Below are positions 26,229 through 34,477 of a stretch of DNA of 64,000 nt, piece after piece (position 1 is the first letter of the stretch; each line of letters begins with the position of its first letter). Made by a program: the position numbers and the translations under genes. Source of the stretch: Spongiactinospora sp. TRM90649 (GTDB taxonomy: Bacteria > Actinomycetota > Actinomycetes > Streptosporangiales > Streptosporangiaceae); contig NZ_JARLTC010000020.1 in NCBI RefSeq assembly GCF_029382225.1, forward strand, positions 124,001 through 188,000. The letters are read 5' to 3'. The notes beneath the pieces are model-generated. The model had not been told where the DNA came from. It did not search any database and saw only the letters and a list, made by a program, of their open reading frames with translations.

Positions 26229-27005
26229 ATGGATCTCCCCGATGTCATCGCCACCCTCGGCAGGGAACTGCCCGACACCCATGTCCGCTCCTGGGCGCGG
26301 GTCCTCGGCGATTGTCCCGCTCCGCACCCAGCCGTACGGGGGCTGCTCACCGGGGCTCGCCCGGGAGCGTGGCTGGCGGCGAGAGCGGCCCGGCTGGTCG
26401 CCGCGTGGTCGGCGGCCGAACCGCCGCCGCCAGGACCCGCGCTGGCACTGGCGCTGGAGACGGCCTCCCGGATGCACGCCGAAACCCAGCGCCACCGCGC
26501 CGACATCGTGGTCAGCGGGCCGCGCAGCGACGCGATTCCGGTGCGCCTGACCGGTTCGGTCATCGTGCAGGTGATCCGTGCCAGCCGGGCGTCGCTGCTG
26601 GTGGTGAGCTTCGCCGCGTTCGGCGTCGCCGAGGTCGTGCGTGAGCTGGTGGCCGCCGCCGGGCGAGGAGTACGGATCGATCTGGTGCTGGAGGGGGCCG
26701 TCGAAGACGGTGGCACGTTGCGCGCGAAGACATCGCCGTTTCAGGTGTTGCGTCCATTCGCCACGTTCTGGGCCTGGCCGGACAGACCGGCGGTGGGCGG
26801 CTCGATCCCGGCTCTGCACGCCAAGGTCGTCGTCGCGGACGAGAGCGTCGCGCTGCTCGGCAGCGCCAACCTGACCGATCGGGCGCTCGCCCACAACCTG
26901 GAGGTCGGCGTGGTGCTCCGCGATCCCGAAGCGGTGGGCAGGCTGGCGCGGCATTTCCGGGCGCTCATGCGACCCGACACCGGTCCGCTTCGCCCCGCCG
27001 GGTGA
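26229..27005 (+). CDS. drmC: DISARM protein DrmC, phospholipase D-like
   Basis: A 258-residue PLD-superfamily protein with one complete HKD motif, HAKVVVADESVALLGSANLT (from residue 197). PLD-fold nucleases use two such motifs, so it would have to dimerise or use a degenerate first motif. DrmC is conserved in DISARM but was reported dispensable in the Bacillus system. Its stop is three bases from the stop of the convergent gene at 27008. Confidence 0.9.
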   Translation: MDLPDVIATLGRELPDTHVRSWARVLGDCPAPHPAVRGLLTGARPGAWLAARAARLVAAWSAAEPPPPGPALALALETASRMHAETQRHRADIVVSGPRSDAIPVRLTGSVIVQVIRASRASLLVVSFAAFGVAEVVRELVAAAGRGVRIDLVLEGAVEDGGTLRAKTSPFQVLRPFATFWAWPDRPAVGGSIPALHAKVVVADESVALLGSANLTDRALAHNLEVGVVLRDPEAVGRLARHFRALMRPDTGPLRPAG

Positions 27006-27007
27006 GG

Positions 27008-28159
27008 TCAGCCGTGTTCCAGCACCCTGAAGTTCCCCACCTCCTCCAACTGTGTCCTGCTGGCCGTGCGCACCAGCAGCCCCCTCATGCTCACCCGCAG
27101 GCCGAAGTCGTGCGCACGGGTCGCCGCACTGTAGTCGTCACCATGCAGGCTCACCCAGATTCGGCGACGTCGCCCACGCCGCTCGGACTTCAGGACGGTG
27201 GCGACGCCGTCGATCACCGCCCAGCCGAAAGCCTCGGGTGTGGCCCGCTCCAGTTTGAAAATGGTCCCGGTGACATGGGCCCACTCCTCCTCGTGCCGCT
27301 GCTGTCCGAGGTCTTCCTCGGCTTGGGTCAGCATCGCGACCTCGGGCTCGGAGAAGCGGATCGGTGATGTCCGCACACCGGTGGGCAGCGTGCTCGCCCA
27401 CGAGAACTGAAGCTTGAACGGGCGGTCGCGGTCCGCCCCGCCAAAGAGCGCCAGTGCGCGGCAGAGCGTGATGGATATGCCCTCCCCCACCCGATCGGTG
27501 AAGGGGGACAGATCAGAGGTCTCAGAGGCTTCCGCGGCGGCGGCCTTGGCGGTTCTTATCGTGTCGTAGAGACGGAGCAGGACCCTGCGGGCGAAGGGCA
27601 GGCCAAGGGAGAACAGCGCCCCTTCGGGCGGTCGCAGGGCGAGCGGCACCTCGGCACTGATCACGTAGCTGCCATCCCGAGGCGGACGCAGCCGTACCTG
27701 ACGGGGGAACTCCTCGACGACACGGGACTTGCGGTTCGGCAGCACCAGCCTGGGCTCGCCGTCCACGGCGTACGCTCCCGAGAGGTACAACCAGCGGAGA
27801 CCCTCGTAGGCATCGACGGCGTCGGCCACGGACGTCGTACCCGGAGGGCCCTCCGGGTAGGTGGTGAAGTGCTGGGAGTCCACGCCGGTCGCCGTCACGT
27901 CGCGGAGGATCTCGGACTGTGGTCGTTGTTCGATCTCGCTGAGCGTCTGGAAGAGGCTCAGCATGCGCGGCACGTAGTCACGGATCGCGGTGTCGCCCGG
28001 AAGGAGGACCTCGAACTCCTTGTCGTCCTCATCGAAGACCCAGAGCTGCGAGCGGCCGATGACATCGACGTCCTGCCAGCCGCCGTTCGTGAGGTACGTG
28101 GAGATGTCGATAGGACGCAGCCCGCTCAGGGCCTCCAGGTACTCCTGCCCCAGGGTCAT
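27008..28159 (-). CDS. unrecognised 383-residue protein paired with DUF4365 gene
   Basis: No family recognised. The protein is soluble, with no signal or membrane segment. An acidic N-terminal half has strands (WQDVDVIGRSQLWVFDEDDKEF, LLPGDTAIRDYVPRMLSLF) and a helical RRVLLRLYDTIRTAKAAAAEA. A basic C-terminal half includes ERRGRRRRIWVSLHGDDY and GLRVSMRGLLVRT. It overlaps the upstream DUF4365 gene by four bases, so the pair is co-translated. Its position at the end of a DISARM locus, convergent with drmC, suggests a defence role; this is inference from location only. Confidence 0.6.
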   Translation of the reverse strand: MTLGQEYLEALSGLRPIDISTYLTNGGWQDVDVIGRSQLWVFDEDDKEFEVLLPGDTAIRDYVPRMLSLFQTLSEIEQRPQSEILRDVTATGVDSQHFTTYPEGPPGTTSVADAVDAYEGLRWLYLSGAYAVDGEPRLVLPNRKSRVVEEFPRQVRLRPPRDGSYVISAEVPLALRPPEGALFSLGLPFARRVLLRLYDTIRTAKAAAAEASETSDLSPFTDRVGEGISITLCRALALFGGADRDRPFKLQFSWASTLPTGVRTSPIRFSEPEVAMLTQAEEDLGQQRHEEEWAHVTGTIFKLERATPEAFGWAVIDGVATVLKSERRGRRRRIWVSLHGDDYSAATRAHDFGLRVSMRGLLVRTASRTQLEEVGNFRVLEHG

Positions 28160-28770
28160 GCGGCCTCCCGCATCATGAGCGTGAGCAGGGCGGCGGGGGT
28201 CACCACATTGGCGACCGGCAACCGCACGGTCATACTTCCTTGGCCGTTCCCCGGAAGCGGGTCGTGATCCTTGAGCGAGACCCAGTAACCGCGGTGCCGG
28301 ACCCTGATCTCGTTCTCTTCCATCACCCAGTGGATGTAGTCATCGCGAACGGTCGGTACGTGGACGACGATGAGGTAGCGCGGGGTATCGAAGCCCTTCC
28401 CGGCGAGCTCGTTGAAATGCCGGGCCGGGAGGGTGAAGGACAGCTCAGCGCCGTTCCTGACGAAGTCCGGTGTGCACACCGTCTTGACCTGCACATCGAT
28501 TTGCGGGCGATAAGGGGTGCTGCGTGCTTTCGGGTAATTGACGAACAAGTCGATGCCGTCCACATCGGGAAAGGGCTTGGCCACCGTCAGGCCCGCGCTC
28601 GCGGCGATCAGGCTCACGTACGACTCGCCATACCATCCCTGCATGATGTTGCGATCGACGTGCAGAACCGGCTCCCTTGCCGAACGGACCAGCGTCACGA
28701 CATCACCGGTCACGGTACTCCGCCGATCACTCGTTGAAAAGATCGAGACGATGGCGAACGGGGTCACCAC
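28156..28770 (-). CDS. DUF4365 nuclease-like protein
   Basis: A 204-residue DUF4365 protein, a PD-(D/E)XK-like fold. Visible are a Glu-bearing first helix (GWYGESYVSLIAASAGL, Glu49), DGID (71-74) and a Q-x-K strand (IDVQVKT, Gln94 and Lys96), matching the E...D...QxK arrangement of this family. Conserved beta strands follow (RYLIVVHVP, GYWVSLKD). The first 40 residues are poorly supported, and a start at ATG 28644 (MQGWYGES) is possible. DUF4365 domains occur in restriction-type and phage-defence contexts. It forms an overlapping operon with the gene at 27008. Confidence 0.75.
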   Translation of the reverse strand: MVTPFAIVSIFSTSDRRSTVTGDVVTLVRSAREPVLHVDRNIMQGWYGESYVSLIAASAGLTVAKPFPDVDGIDLFVNYPKARSTPYRPQIDVQVKTVCTPDFVRNGAELSFTLPARHFNELAGKGFDTPRYLIVVHVPTVRDDYIHWVMEENEIRVRHRGYWVSLKDHDPLPGNGQGSMTVRLPVANVVTPAALLTLMMREAA

Positions 28771-28803
28771 GCCGATGGCACTCGCGCCTTGGCGTCGGTG
28801 GCG

Positions 28804-29196
28804 TCAGCGGTCGAACCAGGCTGCCGCGTCACGGCGGGCGAGTAGGACGATCACGGGGATCGACAGGGCCAGGTACAGCAGGGTGCCGATGTTCGGGCCG
28901 GTGAGCAGTTGGATCGCCCGGTCGAGCACGAGCAGTGCCTCGACCACGATGATCGCGATGCGGACCCACTTGCGGCGGGTCTTGCAGGCCAGGATCAGCG
29001 CCACCAGCACGCCCGTGGAGATGATGCCCACGGCGAGCAGCAGGGTGGCCGTCGCCATGGCGCCGCCGCCGATGTTGGCCAGTGCGAGGAGGATGATGAG
29101 GATCCCCAGCACACCCAGCACCACCTGGCCCCACATGAGCCGCCGTGCGATGACGACCGGCTGCGGCGCACTGTCAAGGCGATGTGACTCGTACAT
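28804..29196 (-). CDS. four-helix membrane protein
   Basis: About 130 residues from ATG 29196, which has GGGAGA upstream; the frame extends to 29226. Four hydrophobic segments (GQVVLGVLGILIILLALANI, MATATLLLAVGIISTGVLVALIL, IAIIVVEALLVL and LLYLALSIPVIVLLA) are separated by short basic loops. Function unknown. Confidence 0.7.
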   Translation of the reverse strand: MYESHRLDSAPQPVVIARRLMWGQVVLGVLGILIILLALANIGGGAMATATLLLAVGIISTGVLVALILACKTRRKWVRIAIIVVEALLVLDRAIQLLTGPNIGTLLYLALSIPVIVLLARRDAAAWFDR

Positions 29197-29272
29197 CGAG
29201 AGCGTCTCCCATGCGTCGGGTGTCACAGGTCTGCGAAGCGAACATCACCATCATGGTCGAAACCACCGGCGG

Positions 29273-30022
29273 TCACCGTCGCACGCCCAGGACGAACGCG
29301 ACCGGTTCGGCGAATCGGATGTCGGGACCGGGGTAGCGGCCGCGGATCTCGTCGATTCCCCGCTCCAGTTCGGCGTCGCTGAAGGTGGAGAGTATCGACA
29401 TGTACCGGCCGCGCACCATCTCGATGTATCGCTCGCGCGTGAACGTGACGGGGAAGCCGTCGTAGGAGATCTCGACGTCGAGGCCCGCGTCCGTGAGCGC
29501 TCCGGCGACCGTGCCGGGGTCCGGCTGGAGGCGCCGGAAGAGGCGCAGCGCGGCGTCGAACAGGGGGTAGCCGAGGTCCTGGGGGAGCATGCTGACCAGG
29601 AATCTGCCGCCCGGCCGCAGCAGGCGGGTGAGTCCGGCGAGCGTCGCCGGGAGGTCGGGGAGGTGGTGGACGACCTCTTTGAGCAGGATCGCGTCGTAGG
29701 AGTCGTACGGGAGCGGCACCCTCCCGGCGACGATGTCCTCGGCTCCGGCGCGGAGCGGGACGAGCCGTTCGTCGGCGGGCAGGTGGCTGAGCATGCCCTC
29801 GGAGGGGTCGGCGCAGACCACGGCCTTCGCGTGGACGGCGAGCCCGCGCGAGTAGAGCCCGGTGCCGCAGCCGACGTCCAGGACGACGGTGGTGCTGGTC
29901 GGCCGGAGCCGCTGGACGATCCCTTCGGTCGTCCATTCGATGAGGGCCGGACTGTAGATCCAGTTTTCCTCGTATGTACCGGCGAGCCGGTCATAGTGCG
30001 CCCGTGTTGCGTCGCTACGCAC
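29273..30022 (-). CDS. class I SAM-dependent methyltransferase
   Basis: A 249-residue methyltransferase of the UbiE/Methyltransf_11 type. Motif I is VVLDVGCGTGLYSRGLA, followed by an acidic ribose-binding position in VVCADPSEGML and a post-motif LPYDSYDAILLKEVVHHL. A C-terminal region of about 100 residues may bind substrate. It starts at GTG 30022. The target, a small molecule or protein, cannot be inferred. Confidence 0.8.
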   Translation of the reverse strand: MRSDATRAHYDRLAGTYEENWIYSPALIEWTTEGIVQRLRPTSTTVVLDVGCGTGLYSRGLAVHAKAVVCADPSEGMLSHLPADERLVPLRAGAEDIVAGRVPLPYDSYDAILLKEVVHHLPDLPATLAGLTRLLRPGGRFLVSMLPQDLGYPLFDAALRLFRRLQPDPGTVAGALTDAGLDVEISYDGFPVTFTRERYIEMVRGRYMSILSTFSDAELERGIDEIRGRYPGPDIRFAEPVAFVLGVRR

Positions 30023-30087
30023 CAGGCCGTCCTTTCACGACACGGCGACAGGACAACCCTTAGCGTTCATGAAAAATCCCGGAAGGT

Positions 30088-30205
30088 CTACACAAAGCGG
30101 GCGAGGAGTTGGCGGAGGAGGGTGAGGTTGTAGTCGCGGAGGGAGGTGGCCGGGGTGGTGGGGGTGTAGTTGATGTAGGAGATGTCGAGGACGATCCGCC
30201 GGTCA
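30088..30205 (-). pseudogene. C-terminal coding remnant, unknown family
   Basis: In one leftward frame this stretch reads RRIVLDISYINYTPTTP and then LRDYNLTLLRQLLARFV before a TAG at 30088-30090, with strong third-position G+C. It has no start codon and runs directly out of the 3' end of the RraA-like gene in a different frame. I read it as the tail of a lost gene fused to the end of the RraA gene by deletion. Confidence 0.4.
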
Positions 30206-30706
30206 GGCCGGGCCACAGGGTGACGTCGCCGGGCACGCGGTCACCAGGATGCCGTCCTCGTCGCTCCACAGTTCCGCCCCCGGACGGAAGGTGACGCCGC
30301 CGAAGCTCACCGGCACGTCGCGCTCGCCCTGCCCGGTCTTGGTGCCCTTGCGCGGGTTAGAGCCGAGCGCCTTCAGGCCCAGGTCGAGGGTGCGCAGCAT
30401 GGCGACGTCGCGGACCGCGCCGTTGACGACGACCCCCGACCAACCGGAGGCCATCGCGATCCCGGCGATGACGTCGCCGACCAGCGCGGTGTGCAGGGAG
30501 CCGCCGCCGTCCACGACCAGCACCCGGCCCTCGCCCGGCTCGGACAGGACGGCCTTGAGCAGCGCGTTGTCCTGGTGGCAGCGCACGGTGGCGATCCGCC
30601 CGGAGAAGGCTTGCCGCCCGCCGTACTGGCGGAACTGCAGGTCACAGGAATCGAGCGCGTCGCCGCGCTCGTCGTAGAGGTCGGCGGTCGCGATGTGCGC
30701 GGTCAT
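30203..30706 (-). CDS. RraA-family protein (ribonuclease regulator / HMG aldolase-like)
   Basis: A 167-residue RraA-fold protein from ATG 30706. It shows the family landmarks: TADLYDERGD near the start, GEGRVLVVDGGGS, ALVGDVIAGIA, GVVVNGAVRDVAML and WSDEDGILV. Members either bind RNase E/RNA helicases or act as class II 4-hydroxy-4-methyl-2-oxoglutarate aldolases, and the G-x-x-R-D core here is compatible with both. The extreme C-terminus (TACPATSPCGPA) departs from the family and coincides with the junction to a gene remnant. Confidence 0.8.
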   Translation of the reverse strand: MTAHIATADLYDERGDALDSCDLQFRQYGGRQAFSGRIATVRCHQDNALLKAVLSEPGEGRVLVVDGGGSLHTALVGDVIAGIAMASGWSGVVVNGAVRDVAMLRTLDLGLKALGSNPRKGTKTGQGERDVPVSFGGVTFRPGAELWSDEDGILVTACPATSPCGPA

Positions 30707-30782
30707 GTGCGGCCCTTCGGTGGGGGACGGCTCGGCCGTCCCATGCAACCAGAGCGCCGTGCGACCCGGTCGCCGGGCCGGT

Positions 30783-32468
30783 TCACTCCACTTCGGCGGC
30801 CGGAGGCCGGCGCCCCGTCGTGAGCCTCGGGTAGTGCAGGTCGAAGGCCGGTCGCTCGGAGCGGATCCGCGGCAGCGAGGTGAAGTTGTGCCGGGGCGGC
30901 GGGCAGGACGTCGCCCACTCCAGCGAGTTGCCGAACCCCCAGGGGTCGTCGACCTCCACCTTCGGGTACTTCCTGGCGATCCAGATGTTGAAGAGGAAGG
31001 GCAGCGTGGACAGCCCGAGCAGCAGCGCGCCCGCCGAGGAGATCGCGTTGAGGGCGGTGAACCCGTCGCCGGGGGCGTAGTCGGCGTAGCGGCGCGGCAT
31101 CCCGATCACCCCGAGCCAGTGGTGCACCAGGAAGGTGGCGTGGAAGCCGATGAACAGCATCCAGAAGTGCACCGCGCCCACCCGGTCGTTGAGCATCCGG
31201 CCGGTGAACTTGGGCCACCAGAAGTAGAACCCGGCGAACATCGCGAACACCACGGTGCCGAACACCACGTAGTGGAAGTGGGCCACCACGAAGTAGCTGT
31301 CGGTGACGTGGAAGTCCAGCGGCGGCGAGGCCAGGATGACGCCGGTCAGGCCGCCGAGCAGGAAGGTGATCAGGAACCCGACGGCGAACAGCATCGGGGT
31401 CTCGAAGCTGAGGTGGCCGCGCCACATCGTGCCGGTCCAGTTGAAGAACTTGACCCCGGTGGGAATCGCGATCAGGAACGACATGAACGAGAAGAACGGC
31501 AGCAGCACCTGTCCGGTGGCGAACATGTGGTGCGCCCACACGGTCATCGACAGCCCGGCGATCGCGATGGTCGCGCCGATCAGGCCGACGTACCCGAACA
31601 ACGGCTTGCGGGAGAAGACCGGCAGCACCTCAGTGATGATGCCGAAGAACGGCAGCGCGATGATGTAGACCTCGGGATGGCCGAAGAACCAGAACAGGTG
31701 CTGCCACAGGATGGGCCCGCCGGTGGCCGCGTCGTAGATGTGGGTGCCGAGCTTGCGGTCCGCCGCCAGCGCGAGCAGCGCCCCGGTGAGCACCGGGAAG
31801 GCCATCAGCACCAGCACCGAGGTCAGCAGGACGTTCCACGTGAAGACCGACATCCGGAACATCGCCATGCCGGGGGCGCGCATGCAGATGATGGTCGTGA
31901 TGAAGTTGACCGAGCCGAGGATGGTGCCCAGGCCCGACAGTGCCAGCCCCATGATCCACAGGTCGCCGCCCGGATAGGGCGAGTAGTCGACGTTCGACAG
32001 CGGGGCGTAGGCGGTCCAGCCGAACGACGCGGCCCCGTTGGGCGTGAGGAACCCGCTCAGCACCATCAGCCCGCCGAACAGGAACAGCCAGTAGCTGGCC
32101 ATGTTGAGCCGGGGGAACGCCACGTCGGGCGAGCCGATCTGGAGCGGCATGATCACGTTCGCGAACCCGGTGAACAGCGGGGTGGCGAACAGCAGCAGCA
32201 TGATCGCGCCATGCATGGTGAAGAGCTGGTTGTACTGCTCGCGCGTGACGAGCTGGAGGTCGGGCGCGGCCAGCTCGGCCCGGATGATCATCGCCATGAT
32301 CCCGGCGATCAGGAAGAACACGAACGAGGTGATCAGGTAGAGGTAGCCGATCACCTTGTGGTCGGTGGTGGTCATCCAGGAAACGAGCAGATCGCCCTTC
32401 GGCCTGCGATGGCGCGCAGGCGCGAGGGCGAGGTCATCCTGGGACGGGTCGACCCTGGTCACGTTCAT
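30783..32468 (-). CDS. ctaD: cytochrome c oxidase subunit I
   Basis: A haem-copper oxidase catalytic subunit of 561 residues from ATG 32468; starts at 32486 or at GTG 32462 are possible. It has about 12 transmembrane helices, the haem ligand region YNQLFTMHGAIMLLL, the CuB/Tyr motif WFFGHPEVY, HH in TVWAHHMFATG and the H-x-H pair VVAHFHYVV. It reduces oxygen in the aerobic respiratory chain. No ctaC, ctaE or qcr genes lie nearby, so this is probably an additional, unlinked copy. Its position between remnants at 30.1 and 32.6 kb fits an isolated insertion. Confidence 0.95.
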   Translation of the reverse strand: MNVTRVDPSQDDLALAPARHRRPKGDLLVSWMTTTDHKVIGYLYLITSFVFFLIAGIMAMIIRAELAAPDLQLVTREQYNQLFTMHGAIMLLLFATPLFTGFANVIMPLQIGSPDVAFPRLNMASYWLFLFGGLMVLSGFLTPNGAASFGWTAYAPLSNVDYSPYPGGDLWIMGLALSGLGTILGSVNFITTIICMRAPGMAMFRMSVFTWNVLLTSVLVLMAFPVLTGALLALAADRKLGTHIYDAATGGPILWQHLFWFFGHPEVYIIALPFFGIITEVLPVFSRKPLFGYVGLIGATIAIAGLSMTVWAHHMFATGQVLLPFFSFMSFLIAIPTGVKFFNWTGTMWRGHLSFETPMLFAVGFLITFLLGGLTGVILASPPLDFHVTDSYFVVAHFHYVVFGTVVFAMFAGFYFWWPKFTGRMLNDRVGAVHFWMLFIGFHATFLVHHWLGVIGMPRRYADYAPGDGFTALNAISSAGALLLGLSTLPFLFNIWIARKYPKVEVDDPWGFGNSLEWATSCPPPRHNFTSLPRIRSERPAFDLHYPRLTTGRRPPAAEVE

Positions 32469-32608
32469 CTCCCGGCGGACGGCCATCGCGTGCGGCGCTC
32501 ATGCCCACGCTGACCTGCGGAAAAACGGCGGATCAAGCCGTCGCGGGCATTTTCGGTCGTCACATGGCAGTGAACGGACCGGCGCTATACCTCGTGGCCC
32601 CGCGCAAC

Positions 32609-32745
32609 TCAGGGGAGGGTGAGATCGGTGACGGTCAGCCGGTGGTCGTCCGAGGGCATGGTGATCGCCCGGAACCCGCGCACCGCGATCCGCCCCGGGG
32701 GAGCAGGAACACCGCGAACAGCCCCACGCTTGACCGGGTGGGTAG
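32609..32745 (-). pseudogene. possible C-terminal remnant upstream of ctaD
   Basis: A leftward frame encodes PPGRIAVRGFRAITMPSDDH followed by RLTVTDLTLP and a TGA at 32609-32611, with G+C-rich third positions and no start codon in context. It looks like the end of a lost gene. The remaining 32469-32834 interval has no other recognisable content except a TATATT-like -10 about 25 bases before the gene at 32835. Confidence 0.3.
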
Positions 32746-32834
32746 CGTCGTTGCGGGGGCTGGACGGTGGCGCTCGGGACGGCAGGGGTGGTCAGGTCCT
32801 ATATTGGACACGTTCGCTGGGAGAGGATCTGCAG

Positions 32835-33701
32835 ATGGCATCGGCTCTCCGTCGAGTGCTGGTCATCCGCGCGGGCGAGCAGGCGTCTCTTGCCGCTGGT
32901 CCGTTGCGTGTCGCCGGGCTCGATGTGCACGAATACGAGACCGCCGCCGACCTCGACGGCTACAGCGGCCTGCTGGCCGTCGACGCCGAGGCGGTGCCGC
33001 ACCTGCTGAGTCAGGCGCGGGCCGCGGGGCTGCCGCTGCTCACCGGGCCGTTGAGCCCCGAGCGGCTGGCCGCGTTCGCGGCGCTGGTCGCCGACTCGCC
33101 CGCCTATCGGTCGGCCGAGGGCACCCGGGCGTTCTTCTCGGCGCGTGCGGCGACCTGGGAGGAGAAGTTCCCCGACGACGGCCCGGCCTTCGCGGCGGCG
33201 ATCGCCGAGCTGGCCCCGGTGGCGGGCGGCACGGTGCTCGACGCCGGGTGCGGCACCGGCAGGGCGATGCCGCTGCTGCGCGAGGCCGTGACCGCCGAGG
33301 GGCGGGTGATCGGCGCCGACCTGACGCCGGAGATGATCGCCTCGGCGCGCGAGCGGGGCCGTGCCGCCTGGGGCACGCTGCTGATCGCCGACGTCGCCCG
33401 GCTGCCGCTGCGCGACCGGGCGGTCGACGCGGTGCTCGCGGCGGGCCTGCTGTCCCACCTGCCCGATCCGGCCGCCGTGCTGGCCGAGCTGGCACGGATC
33501 GCCGCTCCTGGGGCACGGCTGGCACTCTTCCACCCGGTCGGGCGCGCCGTGCTGGCCGCCCGTCACGGCCGCCGTCTCACTCCGGCCGACCCCCGCGCCG
33601 AGCGCAACCTGCGTCCGATGCTCACCGGCTCCGGCTGGTCCCTCATCGCCTACGACGACACCGACACCCGGTACCTGGCGCTCGCCGTCCGATCCCGCTG
33701 A
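32835..33701 (+). CDS. SAM-dependent methyltransferase with N-terminal extension
   Basis: A 288-residue protein from ATG 32835 (GAGAGGA upstream). Residues 1-100 form an unrecognised alpha/beta domain (RVLVIRAGEQASLAAGPLRV). From about residue 105 a class I methyltransferase follows, with AFFSARAATWEEKF, motif I TVLDAGCGTGRAMPLL, acidic GADLTPEMI and LPLRDRAVDAVLAAGLLSHL. Substrate unknown. Confidence 0.75.
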   Translation: MASALRRVLVIRAGEQASLAAGPLRVAGLDVHEYETAADLDGYSGLLAVDAEAVPHLLSQARAAGLPLLTGPLSPERLAAFAALVADSPAYRSAEGTRAFFSARAATWEEKFPDDGPAFAAAIAELAPVAGGTVLDAGCGTGRAMPLLREAVTAEGRVIGADLTPEMIASARERGRAAWGTLLIADVARLPLRDRAVDAVLAAGLLSHLPDPAAVLAELARIAAPGARLALFHPVGRAVLAARHGRRLTPADPRAERNLRPMLTGSGWSLIAYDDTDTRYLALAVRSR

Positions 33702-33808
33702 CCCGCCGGAGCCGCCGAACCCGCGTGCTCTGACAGGGAGTCGGTTGCACGGTAAGTGGTCCTGTGGTCTCTTGTGATCGTGGTTCCTCCCTTTGGAGGC
33801 GATTTCAA

Positions 33809-34477
33809 GTGGGACGTGTGCTGGTCGTCGAGGACGACGACAAGATCGCCCGGCTCGTCGCCCGTGCGCTCCGCGACAACGGGCACAGCGTGGACATCGC
33901 CGGGAACGGTCACGACGGCCTCGGAGCCGCCCTGGCGGGAGACTTCGACCTCGTGGTGCTCGACCTGATGCTGCCCGGCCTGGGCGGCGGTCAGGTGCTC
34001 GAACGGCTGCTGGAGAGCAGGCCGGAGCAGCGCGTGCTGGTGTTGTCGGCCATGTCGGAGATCGCCGTCCGGGTCGCCTGCCTGGACGCGGGCGCCGCCG
34101 ACTTCGTCGGCAAGCCGTTCGCGCTGGCCGAGCTGGTGGCGCGGGTGCACACCCGGCTGCGGGCGCAGGCGCCCGGCGCGGCCAGGCGGTGGCTGTCGGC
34201 GGGGCCGGTGCGGCTGGACCTGCGGATGCGCCGGGCGGTCGTGAACGACAGGCAGGTCGAGCTGTCGTTCCGGGAGTTCCTGCTCGTGCAGCACCTGATG
34301 CGGCGCGCGGGGCAGGCGTGCAGCCGGGCCGAGCTGCTGGCCGACGTCTGGGGGATGACCTTCCACCCGGGCAGCAACGTGGTGGACGTCTGCGTACGGC
34401 GGCTGCGCACCAAGCTCGACACCCCCGACCGAGTGGAGACGGTACGGCATGTCGGTTACCGGTTCGTCACGGACTAG
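33809..34477 (+). CDS. OmpR/PhoB-family response regulator
   Basis: A 222-residue regulator. The receiver domain has VLVVEDDDK, phosphoacceptor Asp in DLVVLDLMLPG and Lys in ADFVGKPFAL. The C-terminal winged helix (VELSFREFLLVQHLM, SNVVDVCVRRLRTKLD, VRHVGYRFV) is of the OmpR type. GTG 33809 has GGAGGC 8 bases upstream. It overlaps the kinase gene by 29 bases. The pair directly precedes the surface-protein/copper-oxidase operon and its likely binding site at 35613. Confidence 0.9.
   Translation: MGRVLVVEDDDKIARLVARALRDNGHSVDIAGNGHDGLGAALAGDFDLVVLDLMLPGLGGGQVLERLLESRPEQRVLVLSAMSEIAVRVACLDAGAADFVGKPFALAELVARVHTRLRAQAPGAARRWLSAGPVRLDLRMRRAVVNDRQVELSFREFLLVQHLMRRAGQACSRAELLADVWGMTFHPGSNVVDVCVRRLRTKLDTPDRVETVRHVGYRFVTD

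Noticed and set aside
30693..32513. Rightward open frame of 606 codons opposite ctaD
   Set aside because: It is His/Glu/Arg/Gln-rich shadow translation of a gene encoding transmembrane helices; ctaD on the other strand is unmistakable.
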